Below are positions 17,186 through 27,480 of a stretch of 64,000 nucleotides of DNA, piece by piece. Position 1 is the first letter of the stretch, and every line of letters begins with the position of its first letter. The stretch is from Pontibacter virosus (GTDB lineage: Bacteria; Bacteroidota; Bacteroidia; Cytophagales; Hymenobacteraceae): assembly GCF_003096355.1 (NCBI RefSeq), contig NZ_QEKI01000007.1, forward strand, positions 62,001-126,000, written 5' to 3'. The notes beneath the pieces were generated by a model. That model saw only the letters and a program-made list of their open reading frames with translations. It ran no database searches and was not told where the DNA came from. Made by a program: the position numbers and the translations under genes.

Positions 17186-18373
17186 TTAGTATCGGAAGAG
17201 CGCTTTTACGCTGCTGCCGTCTTCGCTTGCCTCAGCCAGGCCGTTGTAGCTGCTTACAAACACCTTACCGCCCTGCGCCAGCGTCTTGATGGCCGCCAGG
17301 TTAATCAGGTCGTCGTCGCCGCGCTGGTAGTCTTTGTGCACTTCGGCCACGGCACTCTTGGCGTCATAACGTCCCCATACCGGGTTGCTTGGCGTAATAA
17401 ACAGCGTGTCCACACGGCCATGCACCGCTTCGGCGGCCACAGTGGCAATGTCCTCAGAGGTTACGCCAGTGCCTGCCACGTTCTCGTAACGGCTCAGCGA
17501 GTCGGTGTGGCTTTGCTGCATCAGCGGTTTCACTACCTCCAGCGCCTTCTCGTGTATTGTCTGCGGGTTCATCCCGGCCATTGTCTCGTTCAGGTTGATG
17601 TGCTGCGGCACGATGTGCTTGTACTTGCTGAACTTGCGGTACAGAGCGCAGTAGTGGTCCACACCGGCCAATACGAGCGGTTCGGTGGCGTTGTGCAGAA
17701 TCTCCTGCAGGCTGTTGTCTATCTCGTGGATGAACTCAATTACCTCGTCGTGTTCTTCGTCGCCTTTGGTGGCACCCGCCCCGTGCACAATGTTGGAGCC
17801 GTTCACGGTTGTGGTAGAGTTATGGAAATCCTGGTCTTTGCCTTTGATCGTGAACTTGAGCGCCTCGTTCATGCTCTCAGGTGCAAAAGCACTGATGTCG
17901 ATCTGCCGGATGCGTTCGATCGTGGCCTCGTAGAACCCGATGCGCTCGCGGTACAGCGACAAAATAAAGAAGCGTCCGTTCTGGCTCAGGATCGGAAGGA
18001 TCGGGGTGAAGTAAAACTGGTCGAGCACGTACACCACGTCAGGCATGGTAGTCGGCAAGGTATAGTGTGCCGAAAAGCCTTTGGTCAGAAACACGGCCAG
18101 TCCCTCAGCCTGATGTCGCCAGAATCCAGTATCGTTCAGGAGTTCTTCGGCAGGCTGCATGTAGGCGTTAATCTCCTGCTCTGGCACATCGTGCCTGGAC
18201 AGCAGGGCGCGAGCTTCTTTCAGTTTGTTTTTAAATAGGGTTTGGTTCTGACCATTCAGTGTTTCGTGGCCAGCCCGGTGCGTAGGTATGTAAATGGAGA
18301 TGCAAAGTGCGCCCTTCGTGTTGTTCTGTACATTGAGAAGTTTCTCAATGTCACTTTTGTTGATTAATGCCAT
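17186..18373 (-). CDS. Bacterial archaeo-eukaryotic release factor-like (baeRF) protein
   Basis: A 395-residue protein of the baeRF group, proteins in bacteria related to the eRF1/Pelota fold. The N-terminal region contains GALCISIYIPTHRAGHE and the middle strand FFILSLYRERIGFYEA, which matches the V-x-L-x-x-x-x-A/G pattern of that superfamily. A conserved PLVLAGVDHYCALYRKFS follows in the C-terminal domain. No GGQ peptide-release motif is seen. Members are thought to act on ribosomes or in stress, but none is well characterised. The gene is a single unit on the minus strand with a terminator and a long upstream spacer. Confidence 0.8.
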   Translation of the reverse strand: MALINKSDIEKLLNVQNNTKGALCISIYIPTHRAGHETLNGQNQTLFKNKLKEARALLSRHDVPEQEINAYMQPAEELLNDTGFWRHQAEGLAVFLTKGFSAHYTLPTTMPDVVYVLDQFYFTPILPILSQNGRFFILSLYRERIGFYEATIERIRQIDISAFAPESMNEALKFTIKGKDQDFHNSTTTVNGSNIVHGAGATKGDEEHDEVIEFIHEIDNSLQEILHNATEPLVLAGVDHYCALYRKFSKYKHIVPQHINLNETMAGMNPQTIHEKALEVVKPLMQQSHTDSLSRYENVAGTGVTSEDIATVAAEAVHGRVDTLFITPSNPVWGRYDAKSAVAEVHKDYQRGDDDLINLAAIKTLAQGGKVFVSSYNGLAEASEDGSSVKALFRY

Positions 18374-18522
18374 ATTTTCTAGCTGTTAAATGAATAAGGA
18401 TATCTCAAACAATCAATTCCTTTCGGTTGCCCCCTCCTGATGAGGGGTTAGGCTTTAATTACGCACTAAACAAATGCACGGTTATTGATGCTTTCGGAAA
18501 GAAGTCCTTTGCCTCCTAAAAC

Positions 18523-18558
18523 AAAGCCGCCCGTCACGTTAACATGACAGGCGGCTCT
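18523..18558 (-). terminator. Hairpin terminator after the TlpA-like gene
   Basis: GCCGCCCGTCA (18526-18536) pairs with TGACAGGCGGC (18545-18555) with one mismatch and an 8-base loop; the minus-strand side continues with TTTGTTTT. It lies about 30 bases beyond the stop at 18584. Confidence 0.75.
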
Positions 18559-18583
18559 TGATAAAGTATAAGGTATAAACTGC

Positions 18584-19999
18584 TTACTTACGGGAGGCGC
18601 GGTTGCTCATCACATGCTGCAGAATTTCTTTTTCAACTTCGCGGTCTATGGGCCGACGGGGTTTCGTACTCAGAATCGTTCCGTCCTCGTCTATCAGGAA
18701 ATAAGCCGGTACATCTTTGAGGCCATAGCTCCGAGCCAACTCGTGGCCTTGCCCTTTCAGGTATAGCTGTACGCCACCGAAGCCTCTCGACTGCACCACG
18801 CTGCGCCAGGCCTGTTCGTTCTCGTCCACTCCTATATTGATGAGGACCACATCGTGGGGCTGTAGCCTTCGGGCCAGTTCCTGCGCATGTGGTTGCTCTA
18901 CCATGCACAGGCCACAGTCCGTGCGCCAGAAACTCAGGTATACGATCTTGCCTTTAAAATCGCTGAGCGATACCAACTCTCCGCTTATGTCCTTCAGACT
19001 AAATTCTGGGGCAACGCTGCCTATACCTAAGCCCGGGTGGCTTTCGTACTGGCGCAGCAAGGTGGCATGTACGTCAGCTATACCTTTGTTTTGGCTAAAA
19101 TCCTGCAGCATGGCAGGCAGGTGCAGCACGTTCCCCTGCTGCAGCGATTGGCGTATCAGGTGGGCTTGTGCCATCACGCGTGCCTGCCCCTGCAAGGTAT
19201 AGCTCACCTCATCGTAGGCCTTTTTATAATAGTGTATGTCGCTCGTTTCCAGCTTGGCCTGCTGCCCAATGAAGCGAATGTAGTTACGCAGTAAGGCCGG
19301 AAAACTGATAGCGTCCAGATTGGCAGGCTGGTCCATGTCCAGGTGATCCAGGAAGTCGAAGTATGTAGCAGAGGGGTGAAGCTGCACCGGCAGTCGCATC
19401 AGCTTGCGCATATCAAAAAAGGTGAGGCGATCGTTGGCGTAGCTGTATTCGATCTCAGCCAGAATCAATTGCCGGAAATGCTCGCTCACCGGCTTCGCTT
19501 CTATTTTCTTCTCGAAGATGGCCAGCTGGTCTTCTTTGCGGTAATCCAGGAACTGCAGAAACGCCTTTTCTGACAGCCTTACATTGTCGGGCAGGGTCTG
19601 GTAGTCCTCTTCTTCGTCAAAGCGATAAGTGTGCAGCGCCAGGTAGTTGTTTTCGTTGGCGCCCCGCCCACTGTATTTCAGTGTCTTGAGCATTTTTCCA
19701 GCTGCAAACGATACCTGCAGCTCAAAGCCCGGCTCCAGGTATAGTGGTACTGATTCGTTGCCGTAGACCAGCTCTACTGTCATGGGTTTGCTAACGGGCA
19801 GTTCAAACCTGAAGCGCCCGTTGTTTACCTCCGTAAAGGTGCGTTGTTCTTCCGGAAATAATAAAGAGGGGAGAGAGGCGATGAAGATGTCATCCTCCTG
19901 GCCTTTTTGAACTTTGCCCGTAATGGTAACGGTACTTTGAGCCAACAGGTAATGTGTCGCCAGCATGCATGCCAGCAATAGGGTGATCATCCGTTTCAT
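18584..19999 (-). CDS. TlpA-like thioredoxin-fold protein with a long N-terminal domain
   Basis: A 471-residue exported protein. MKRMITLLLACMLATHYLLAQ is a signal peptide. The next ~300 residues resemble the DUF4369-type N-terminal half seen on many Bacteroidota thiol-disulfide oxidoreductases. Residues about 330-460 form a thioredoxin fold: GSVAPEFSLKDISGELVSLS, FWRTDCGLCMVEQPHA with a CGLC active site, and VPAYFLIDEDGTI with the cis-Pro. It probably acts as a periplasmic reductant, for example for cytochrome maturation or surface proteins; its partner is not visible. Confidence 0.88.
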   Translation of the reverse strand: MKRMITLLLACMLATHYLLAQSTVTITGKVQKGQEDDIFIASLPSLLFPEEQRTFTEVNNGRFRFELPVSKPMTVELVYGNESVPLYLEPGFELQVSFAAGKMLKTLKYSGRGANENNYLALHTYRFDEEEDYQTLPDNVRLSEKAFLQFLDYRKEDQLAIFEKKIEAKPVSEHFRQLILAEIEYSYANDRLTFFDMRKLMRLPVQLHPSATYFDFLDHLDMDQPANLDAISFPALLRNYIRFIGQQAKLETSDIHYYKKAYDEVSYTLQGQARVMAQAHLIRQSLQQGNVLHLPAMLQDFSQNKGIADVHATLLRQYESHPGLGIGSVAPEFSLKDISGELVSLSDFKGKIVYLSFWRTDCGLCMVEQPHAQELARRLQPHDVVLINIGVDENEQAWRSVVQSRGFGGVQLYLKGQGHELARSYGLKDVPAYFLIDEDGTILSTKPRRPIDREVEKEILQHVMSNRASRK

Positions 20000-20194
20000 A
20001 GGTACGAGTGGGTAGAGGTGTCTTATAAAATCTAATTTTGGTTGAGTAAGGCGCCATTTCGATCTTCCTGTCCAGGACAGATGAGATCTCAGCTAACGCA
20101 CTCAACATTAATTATATAGATTATAATTCCAATTCCCAACGCCACCCTCCGAATTATACGAAAGATAGAAGTACTTCCTGTTTAAAGGACAATT

Positions 20195-21580
20195 CTAACC
20201 GAACAGGGAGGCAAACACCTCTTCTAATCGTCCAAAAGCGTGGACATTAATAGAGAATTTACCCAGGTCAACACCTTTCTTGTTGTATTTTGAGATGTAG
20301 ATGTCCCGGAAGCCCAGTTTTTCTGCTTCGGTAATGCGGTTTTCGATGCGGTTAACGGCTCGCACTTCACCCCCAAGACCCACCTCGGCCGCAAAACATG
20401 AGGTGCTAGGTATAGCAATGTCTTCAAAAGAGGAGAGGATGGAGGCGCACACGGCCAGGTCAAGCGCCGGATCTTCCACCTTCAGGCCACCGGCTATGTT
20501 CAGAAACACGTCCTGTGCACCCAGTCTATACCCGCCGCGCTTCTCCAGCACGGCCAGCAGCATGTTCAGGCGCTTGCCGTCGAAACCGGTGCTGGTTCGC
20601 TGCGGCGTGCCGTAAGTGGCAGGGGTTACCAGGCTTTGCACTTCTATCAGCAGCGGACGATTGCCCTCCAGCGTGGCGCCGATGGCAATGCCACTGAACG
20701 CATCCTCACGCTGCGAAATCAGGATCTCAGACGGGTTACTCACCTCGCGCAGGCCAGTGCCCAGCATTTCGTAAATGCCCAACTCAGAGGTAGAGCCAAA
20801 ACGGTTCTTGGAGGTGCGCAGAATACGGTAGGTCATGTGGCGGTCGCCCTCAAAGGTCAGCACCGTGTCCACCATGTGCTCCAGTATTTTGGGTCCTGCC
20901 AGGTTGCCTTCTTTAGTGATGTGGCCAATCAGGAAAACGGGCGTGCCGCTTTCTTTGGCGAACTTGAGCAACTCCGCCGTGCACTCGCGCACCTGGCTCA
21001 CGCTACCGGCTCCGGCTTCTATAAAAGAAGAATGGAGCGTCTGGATAGAGTCGATGATGAGTACCTGCGGGCGCAGCTGCTCTATTTGCTTGAAGATGTT
21101 CTGGGTACCGGTTTCGGTCAGGATGAAGCAGTCGGAGGTCTGGGCATTGAGGCGCTCGGCCCGCATCTTGATCTGGTGCTCGCTTTCCTCACCGCTCACG
21201 TACAGTACCCGCAGGCCCGTCAGGCTCAGCGCGATCTGCAGCATCAGCGTGGACTTGCCTATACCTGGCTCGCCACCTATCAGCACCATAGAGCCCGGCA
21301 CAATGCCACCGCCCAGCACCCGGTTCAGTTCCTGGTCTACGGTCTGGATGCGCTGCTGCTCCTGGTAATTGATGTCAGCGATGGGCTTAGGCTTGTTGGC
21401 CACCTGCGCCGAACTGCTCGTATTGCCCACTTTCCATACGCTGGTGGGCGTAAGTTCTTCGCGCTGCACCACTTCCTCCACGTAGGTGTTCCACTCCCCG
21501 CAGGCAGGGCACTTGCCGATCCACTTGGCCGACTGCGCCCCGCAGTTCTGGCAGAAATATGAGGTTTTGATTTTAGCCAT
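20195..21580 (-). CDS. radA: DNA repair protein RadA
   Basis: RadA (Sms) is a RecA-like ATPase that drives branch migration in recombinational repair. The 461-residue length is standard. The N-terminal zinc finger has Cys 10, 13, 24 and 27 (YFCQNCG, CPACGEW). The Walker A is GGEPGIGKST near residue 100, followed by LYVSGEES and LIIDSIQTL (Walker B). The family-specific KNRFGS motif lies near residue 260, and the C-terminal half is Lon-protease-like (AEVGLGGEVRAVNRIENRI). The start at MAKIKTSYFC is clear. It lies 70 bases after the upstream kinase gene's end in the opposite coordinate sense, so the two do not overlap. Confidence 0.97.
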   Translation of the reverse strand: MAKIKTSYFCQNCGAQSAKWIGKCPACGEWNTYVEEVVQREELTPTSVWKVGNTSSSAQVANKPKPIADINYQEQQRIQTVDQELNRVLGGGIVPGSMVLIGGEPGIGKSTLMLQIALSLTGLRVLYVSGEESEHQIKMRAERLNAQTSDCFILTETGTQNIFKQIEQLRPQVLIIDSIQTLHSSFIEAGAGSVSQVRECTAELLKFAKESGTPVFLIGHITKEGNLAGPKILEHMVDTVLTFEGDRHMTYRILRTSKNRFGSTSELGIYEMLGTGLREVSNPSEILISQREDAFSGIAIGATLEGNRPLLIEVQSLVTPATYGTPQRTSTGFDGKRLNMLLAVLEKRGGYRLGAQDVFLNIAGGLKVEDPALDLAVCASILSSFEDIAIPSTSCFAAEVGLGGEVRAVNRIENRITEAEKLGFRDIYISKYNKKGVDLGKFSINVHAFGRLEEVFASLFG

Positions 21581-21649
21581 TCAGCTTTATGCCTATGCAG
21601 CCCTTTTAACCGGAGCTGACGTGTTCTTGAATTGATTAAAAAAGAAGCG

Positions 21650-24586
21650 CTATACCTGCTGCGGATTCACGGCTTCTTCCACAGGCGTCTGTTTAAAGTA
21701 TACCCTGAAGGTAGTACCCTGCCCCAGCTCACTTTCCAGTTCTATGCGGCCGCCATTGTTTTCGATAATCCGCTTCACAATGTACAGGCCTATACCTGTG
21801 CCTTCTACGTGATTGTGCAGGCGTTTAAACATATTGAAGAGCTTTTGCTCCTGTCCTTTTTTGATGCCAAGTCCATTGTCCTGCACGCGCAACACCACAT
21901 ACTCCCCTTCCTGGTAGGTGCTGATGTGCACCTCCGGCCTTAGATCCGGCTTGCGGTACTTGAGCGCATTGGACACCAGGTTGTAAATGATGCTTCGCAG
22001 GTTTTTGCGGGCATACAGCAGATTCTTCACCTGAAAATCTACCTGCACATTCGCATTGGATTCTCTTGCGAGACTGTCTATGTCCAGCATCACATCCTGC
22101 AGCACCTGTTCAAACACCAGCGGCTCTGCTTTGGCATGGAGCCCTTTCTGCACTTTGGTGATCTCAGCCAGGTCGGCAATCGTCCGCTTCAGCTTGTCGA
22201 TTGCATCTGCCAGCATATCGAGCAGTTGTTTGTCTTCGCTCTCCAGTTTGCCTTCCAGTATGTCGCGTAACAGGTTCGACAGGCCCTCCATGTTGGCAAT
22301 CGGAGACTTCAGGTCATGCGAGGCCGTATAGACGAAGTTGTCCAGGTCGTTGTTAGTGCGCAGCAGTTCCATGTTTTTCAGGCTGAGCTCCTCATTGGTT
22401 GACACCAGCTTGGTGCGGGCTTTCACCAACTCCGTTACCTCCACTGCGAAAATCAGCACGGCCTCTGGTTTGCCCTTTGCATCCATAAGCGGCTGTATCA
22501 CAATGTTGAAGTAGCCTTGCGTCTGGTTGCCGTTGTTGTGGCTGTCAACCATAAGGGGCACCTCCTTGCCCACAAAGGGAGAGCCCGTTTCAAATACCTT
22601 CTTTATCTCTTCGAATATACCCTGGTACTCCAGTTCAGGGTGGGCCTCACGCAGCGTCTTACCTACCAGCAGGCGGTGTCCGAACAGCTTGCGGTAAAGC
22701 GGGTTGGCCAGCAGGTACTGCTGGTCTGAGGCGCGCACGAGCCCTACCAGGGCCGGTACTTCGAGGAACAGCTTCTGCAACAGTTCGGCATTCTGCTTCA
22801 CTTTGCGGTCTGCCTCCTTTATATCCGTAATATCGATTGCCGAACTGATGTGCCCCAGGAATTCGCCATCGGCGCCGACGCGGGGCGTACAGGTAACCAC
22901 CATCCAGCGGTACTGCCCATCATGTCGGCGCATGCGCACCTCTACACTAAAATCGCTTTCTGAGGCAAGGGCATTGTTGTACTGCTCATCAAAGCCAGGC
23001 AGGTCCTGCGGGTGGATGATTTGCTGCCAGCCGAAGTTGATGCTGTCTTCGAAGCTTTGGCCACTAAAGTCGAGCCATTGCCTGTTCACATACACGCTCT
23101 GCTTCCAGATGTCGAGTATGCTGATGATCACCGGGGCGTTATCAGCCATGGTCCGGAAGCGGGCCTCACTTTCGATTATGGCCTGCTGGGCTCGCTTCTC
23201 TTCTGTGATGTCGCGCACTTCAATGATCGTGGCGGTTGGCAATCCGTTTTCGATGATCGGGTGAGCGGCAACCGTTACACTAAAGAACTCTCCGTTTTTG
23301 CGAATGAACACATCCTCGTGCGAGCGCATGTTGTTGTTTGTTGGCAAGGCTCTGTCGAGCGGGCATTCTTCTATAGGGTATGGCCTGCCGTCCGGACGGG
23401 TATGATGGATCATGTTGTGGAGCGGCTTGCGCTTGATCTCCTCCAATGTATAGCCCGTCATCTCTTCAGCTGCCGGATTCATAAAGGTACAGTACCCTTC
23501 AGCATCCATCATAAACAGAGCCGCCGTGGCATTGTCGGTAATCGTCTGCTTGAGGCTGTTGGAGCGGCGTGTGTTGATGAGCGACCAGATGATAAAGAAC
23601 ATCAGAAGACTGATGATGGTACCTCCCAACAAAATAAAATAAGGAAGTTCGGTATCGGCAGAGCGCGCAAACGAGGGCTTGGCAGAAAAGTAAAGCCGCC
23701 ATGTCTGGTTGCTGATACTCAGCGTGTTCAGCATGTCGAGCTCCCTCTTTTTGGCATCGTGGTAATGCAGCACACTGTCTGTGCTGTATAGCAGGTCGTT
23801 TTTCCCTAAGCTGGTACCGTCATATACCTCTATATCCAGGTCGTTATAGTTACTCCCCCAGATGGCCATCATCAGGTCTTTGGCCCGAAATGGGCTATAC
23901 ACAAAGCCCTTGATCAGGCGCTGTCGCTCTTTGATGGCCTCCGGCTCGGCATTGTCCTCATAAATGGGCAGGTAGATCAGGAAGCCTGCCTGTTCGTCCA
24001 CGCCTGTTTCCTGCACCAGCCTCACCTTGCCCGACATGGCTGGCTTTCGCGTGTCACGGGCCATTTGCATCGCAGAGCGCCTAACCGAGTCGCTGAACAT
24101 GTCGTAGCCAATGGCACGCCGGTTGCGTTTGTCGAGCGGCTCCAGGTAAATGATGGAGGTGTAGTTAGCGCGCGGCGTATCCGGCCGGATAGCATAATCT
24201 TCGAAACCCTCTTTCCGGAGGCGTTTGATATGGGCAGGTAGTTCGTCGGAGTTTATAAAATGGCTATAGCCCACACCCTGTATGCCGGGGTAGTTCTCTT
24301 CTAGCTTCAGCGTGCTGTAGTACTGCGCCCAGTCTTCGCGGGTAACCGTATCGGAAGCCACGAAAAGCGCCTTCGCGCCCACCAAAATCTGGGTATAGTC
24401 GCGCATGCGCAGTTCCAGTGCCTGCGTGGCCTGCAATGCCTTCAGTTCAAAGAGTTTTTCATTCCGCTCCAGCGCTTTCTTCTTGGTCTCTGAATAAATA
24501 AAAAGCGTTAATAGAAAAATAAGCAGAAAAGACGAGATCGCGATCAGATACTCCCGGACAAACGCTAGCAGTTTGGAAAGTTTCAT
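21650..24586 (-). CDS. CHASE-domain, multi-PAS sensor histidine kinase
   Basis: A 978-residue sensor kinase. A membrane helix near residues 12-30 (LIAISSFLLIFLLTLFIY) and a second near 305-325 (FILLGGTIISLLMFFIIW) enclose a CHASE sensor domain (YPGIQGVGYSHF, YDMFSDSVRRSAM). Three PAS domains follow, about residues 335-720 (MDAEGYCTFMNPAAEEMTGY; VYVNRQWLDFSGQ). HisKA has the phosphorylatable His in SHDLKSPIANMEGL, and the ATPase domain has NLVSNALKY, DNGLGI and GTGIGLYIVKRI. There is no receiver domain and no response regulator nearby. I chose the ATG at 24586 (MKLSKLLAF); the longer frame to 24652 crosses a CCGGCC/GGCCGG hairpin that looks like a leader. Ligand unknown. Confidence 0.92.
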   Translation of the reverse strand: MKLSKLLAFVREYLIAISSFLLIFLLTLFIYSETKKKALERNEKLFELKALQATQALELRMRDYTQILVGAKALFVASDTVTREDWAQYYSTLKLEENYPGIQGVGYSHFINSDELPAHIKRLRKEGFEDYAIRPDTPRANYTSIIYLEPLDKRNRRAIGYDMFSDSVRRSAMQMARDTRKPAMSGKVRLVQETGVDEQAGFLIYLPIYEDNAEPEAIKERQRLIKGFVYSPFRAKDLMMAIWGSNYNDLDIEVYDGTSLGKNDLLYSTDSVLHYHDAKKRELDMLNTLSISNQTWRLYFSAKPSFARSADTELPYFILLGGTIISLLMFFIIWSLINTRRSNSLKQTITDNATAALFMMDAEGYCTFMNPAAEEMTGYTLEEIKRKPLHNMIHHTRPDGRPYPIEECPLDRALPTNNNMRSHEDVFIRKNGEFFSVTVAAHPIIENGLPTATIIEVRDITEEKRAQQAIIESEARFRTMADNAPVIISILDIWKQSVYVNRQWLDFSGQSFEDSINFGWQQIIHPQDLPGFDEQYNNALASESDFSVEVRMRRHDGQYRWMVVTCTPRVGADGEFLGHISSAIDITDIKEADRKVKQNAELLQKLFLEVPALVGLVRASDQQYLLANPLYRKLFGHRLLVGKTLREAHPELEYQGIFEEIKKVFETGSPFVGKEVPLMVDSHNNGNQTQGYFNIVIQPLMDAKGKPEAVLIFAVEVTELVKARTKLVSTNEELSLKNMELLRTNNDLDNFVYTASHDLKSPIANMEGLSNLLRDILEGKLESEDKQLLDMLADAIDKLKRTIADLAEITKVQKGLHAKAEPLVFEQVLQDVMLDIDSLARESNANVQVDFQVKNLLYARKNLRSIIYNLVSNALKYRKPDLRPEVHISTYQEGEYVVLRVQDNGLGIKKGQEQKLFNMFKRLHNHVEGTGIGLYIVKRIIENNGGRIELESELGQGTTFRVYFKQTPVEEAVNPQQV

Positions 24587-24853
24587 AAATGAGATGAACA
24601 GGCCATTCAAAAAAACACCGGCCTTGCGCAAAACAACGGCCGGCGGTAGCACTTAGTTCAATGGTTAGGTCATCAAAAATAACGAATTTATCTTAACTGC
24701 CGCAACATTTAGGGGCTTTAAATCCAGAGGCGGCGGCAGTGTGAACCAGGCCCATCATTATACCTCTGTCACTTCTTTTTAAATGGGTAAAGCTGAATTA
24801 TCTACAGTTTATTGGCCTTTGCATGTTAATTTTACGCCAAACATCTTTTTACC

Positions 24854-25570
24854 ATGATAGATATTCTGAAAAGCCTGCTGTTGAGTTTTGTAGCTGTGGC
24901 TGTATTGTTGCCTGTGCTGCGCTTTGCCTTGCGCCGGCTATCACCAGCAGGTCACCAGGCTCCCCTAAGCCCCGACGAGGTCCGTTACATGCAAAAGAAA
25001 GAATGGCAGCTGACAATTGCCTATTTTGTTTTTGCTTCGGTGCTTTCCGTTTTCTTCTCAGGGGCGCTGGCTATGCTCTCGAGCATTCTGCACATATCTT
25101 CCGAGCAGATGTTTGTGATGACACCTAACTTCAAAGCCTTCTTTGCTCCGGGCCTGCTGCTGGGCCTTACCGTGGCGCTGTTGCCGCTGCGACTCTCACA
25201 GAGCACCCTCCTAAACCAGGACCATGACCTGTACAAGCAGTACCTGCGCCAGCAGGAGGGGCTTCGCTCTATTCGCCTCTACGGCATTTTGTTCGGGGCC
25301 ATGCTGGTTTTCTCGCTGGTTGTACTTTGGTTTGCCATGCGCTGGCATGTGAACGTAAACGAAAACCAGGTGCAGGTGACCAACCTGCTCAACCAGGAGC
25401 GTAACTACCCGCACAGTGCAATCGAGAGCATCCACTACCTGGGTGCCGAGGGAGAGTACCTTATCACCTTTGAAGACCAGACCATCCTGAACACATCTTA
25501 TCTGAAGCCTATTTCCCTGGATATGATTGCTCTTATATCCGACCGCTCGGGCAAACGCGTTATCCGATAA
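24854..25570 (+). CDS. Hypothetical four-helix membrane protein
   Basis: A 238-residue inner-membrane protein. Helices lie at about residues 4-25, 53-78, 93-113 and 145-168; the loops are charged (LSPDEVRYMQKKEW). The C-terminal ~70 residues are soluble and beta-rich (VTNLLNQERNYPHSAIES, EGEYLITFEDQTILN). I do not recognise the family. It stands alone between the divergent sensor kinase and the co-directional fumC, separated from the kinase start by about 270 bases. A link with the kinase is possible but unproven. Confidence 0.75.
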   Translation: MIDILKSLLLSFVAVAVLLPVLRFALRRLSPAGHQAPLSPDEVRYMQKKEWQLTIAYFVFASVLSVFFSGALAMLSSILHISSEQMFVMTPNFKAFFAPGLLLGLTVALLPLRLSQSTLLNQDHDLYKQYLRQQEGLRSIRLYGILFGAMLVFSLVVLWFAMRWHVNVNENQVQVTNLLNQERNYPHSAIESIHYLGAEGEYLITFEDQTILNTSYLKPISLDMIALISDRSGKRVIR

Positions 25571-25633
25571 ATTTACAGGTATAAGCCACACCTTGATTAT
25601 ACCTGTATAGCGGCCGTAAAAGAATATTTTTCG

Positions 25634-25641
25634 TAGTTTTG
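25634..25641 (+). promoter_or_regulatory. TAnnTTTG promoter -7 box of fumC
   Basis: TAGTTTTG fits the Bacteroidota -7 consensus and lies 40 bases before the fumC ATG, giving a leader of about 35 bases. No TTG was found at the right distance upstream. Confidence 0.45.
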
Positions 25642-25681
25642 CCGGAGTTAAACTGATCCTTTAAACCTAAGTATAAACGAT

Positions 25682-27079
25682 ATGCAAGTTCGCGTAGAGA
25701 AAGACACGATGGGCCCGATTGAGGTGCCTGCCGACAAATACTGGGGCGCGCAGACACAGCGCTCAAAAGAAAACTTCACCATCGGTGGTCAGCAGATGCC
25801 GAAAGAGGTAATTGAGGCCTTCGCTATCCTGAAGAAATCGGCGGCTCAGGCCAATGCCGAGCTGGGCGTGCTGGCGCAGGACAAAGCCGACATCATCTCG
25901 CAGGTATGCGACGAGATACTGGCTGGCAAGCTGGACGACCAGTTCCCGCTGGTGGTATGGCAGACAGGCTCGGGCACGCAGTCGAACATGAACGTGAACG
26001 AAGTGGTGGCCAACCGTGCGCACGTGGTACTGGGTGGCAACCTGATGGACGAGAAAAAGAAAATCCACCCGAATGACGACGTGAACAAGTCGCAGTCGTC
26101 TAACGACACCTTCCCGACAGCCATGCACATTGCCGCTTACAAGAAAGTGGTAGAGCACACGCTGCCCATGGTGAAGAAACTGCATGACACGCTGAAGGCG
26201 AAGTCAGAGGAGTTTATGGACGTGGTGAAGATCGGCCGTACGCACCTGATGGACGCCACGCCACTGACACTGGGCCAGGAGCTTTCTGGCTACGTGAAGC
26301 AGCTGGAGTACGGCATGAAGGCGCTCAACAACACGCTGGATCACCTGAAGGACCTGGCGCTGGGAGGCTCTGCCGTAGGTACAGGCCTGAACACACCGGC
26401 TGGTTATGCAGAGCTGGTAGCTGAGAAAATCTCCAAGTATGCAGGCCACGATTTCCGCACGGCTCCTAACAAGTTCGAGGCACTTGCTGCGCACGACGCC
26501 ATGGTAGAAACCTCTGGCGCCCTGAAGCAGCTGGCCGTTTCCCTGATGAAGATCGCCAACGACATCCGTTTGCTGGCTTCTGGTCCGCGCTCAGGTATAG
26601 CCGAGATCCTTATACCTGAAAACGAGCCAGGCTCTTCTATTATGCCAGGCAAAGTAAACCCAACACAGGCAGAGGCGATGACGATGGTATGTGCCCAGGT
26701 GATCGGTAACGACGTGGCTATTTCGGTAGGCGGCATGAACGGCCATTTCGAGCTGAACGTGTTCAAGCCGGTGATGATCTACAACCTGCTGATGAGCGCA
26801 CAATTGATCGGTGATGCCTGCGACTCGTTTGACAAGCACTGTGCTGTAGGTATAGAGCCAAACAGAGAGCGCATCAAGCACAACCTCGAGAACTCACTGA
26901 TGCTGGTAACGGCCCTGAACCCGCACATCGGGTATGACAAAGCTGCTGCTATCGCGAAGAAGGCCCACAAAGAGGGGACAACCCTTCGCCAGGCAGCCAT
27001 CGAACTGGGTCACCTGACCAACGAGCAGTTCGATGAGTGGGTGAAGCCGGAGGATATGATCGGCAGCTTGAAAAAGTAA
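25682..27079 (+). CDS. fumC: Class II fumarate hydratase
   Basis: Fumarase C interconverts fumarate and L-malate in the TCA cycle. The 465-residue length is standard. The motifs are [21 protein letters not shown] at the start, then [16 protein letters not shown] and [18 protein letters not shown]. The signature [13 protein letters not shown] carries the catalytic loop, and [11 protein letters not shown] follows. The enzyme is the iron-free, tetrameric type. GTG/CTG-rich, highly biased codon use suggests high expression. A terminator follows at 27105. Confidence 0.97.
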   Translation: MQVRVEKDTMGPIEVPADKYWGAQTQRSKENFTIGGQQMPKEVIEAFAILKKSAAQANAELGVLAQDKADIISQVCDEILAGKLDDQFPLVVWQTGSGTQSNMNVNEVVANRAHVVLGGNLMDEKKKIHPNDDVNKSQSSNDTFPTAMHIAAYKKVVEHTLPMVKKLHDTLKAKSEEFMDVVKIGRTHLMDATPLTLGQELSGYVKQLEYGMKALNNTLDHLKDLALGGSAVGTGLNTPAGYAELVAEKISKYAGHDFRTAPNKFEALAAHDAMVETSGALKQLAVSLMKIANDIRLLASGPRSGIAEILIPENEPGSSIMPGKVNPTQAEAMTMVCAQVIGNDVAISVGGMNGHFELNVFKPVMIYNLLMSAQLIGDACDSFDKHCAVGIEPNRERIKHNLENSLMLVTALNPHIGYDKAAAIAKKAHKEGTTLRQAAIELGHLTNEQFDEWVKPEDMIGSLKK

Positions 27080-27104
27080 GCCTAACATAAAATACACGCT
27101 ACAG

Positions 27105-27136
27105 AAAAGGCGGCCTGCATAGGTCGCCTTTTTTTA
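27105..27136 (+). terminator. fumC terminator
   Basis: AAAAGGCGGCC (27105-27115) pairs with GGTCGCCTTTT with one mismatch and a 6-base loop, followed by an eight-T run. This is a classical intrinsic terminator 25 bases past the fumC stop. Confidence 0.85.
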
Positions 27137-27480
27137 TTTTGTCGCACAACACCCAGCTTAAGGGCAAAAAAAATTTACGCCCAAAAACCCATTTTCGTCA
27201 TTTAACGGACATATCCTTTCAGAAAATAGTCATTTTTAGTACAATTTTTCAAACAGTTACCGAGTAAGTCACGTATCCCAATTCAGAAGCAGCGCTTCAA
27301 CAAAAAACCTCCCATATACAAGAATATTACACAATCGATTCACTAAATCGCATCAGGAAAGGTATGCTTTATGCCCAAAGTTAAAAACACAGAAAACATA
27401 TATAATACAATTTGTATATTTTAATCTTAAGACTAGCTTTTTAAGCTGTTCGCTTTATTTTTCACTCTATACATTCTGCT
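27137..27480. other. Intergenic region, AT-rich, nothing further recognised
   Basis: About 340 bases between the fumC terminator and the next lipoprotein gene, AT-rich and without an open frame. It must hold the lipoprotein promoter, but no clear TAnnTTTG box stands out. Confidence 0.5.

Noticed and set aside
17336..18238. 300-codon plus-strand frame
   Set aside because: Antisense to the baeRF gene, His/Val-rich shadow coding; no domain seen.
20636..21562. 308-codon plus-strand frame
   Set aside because: Antisense to radA, whose motifs are complete.
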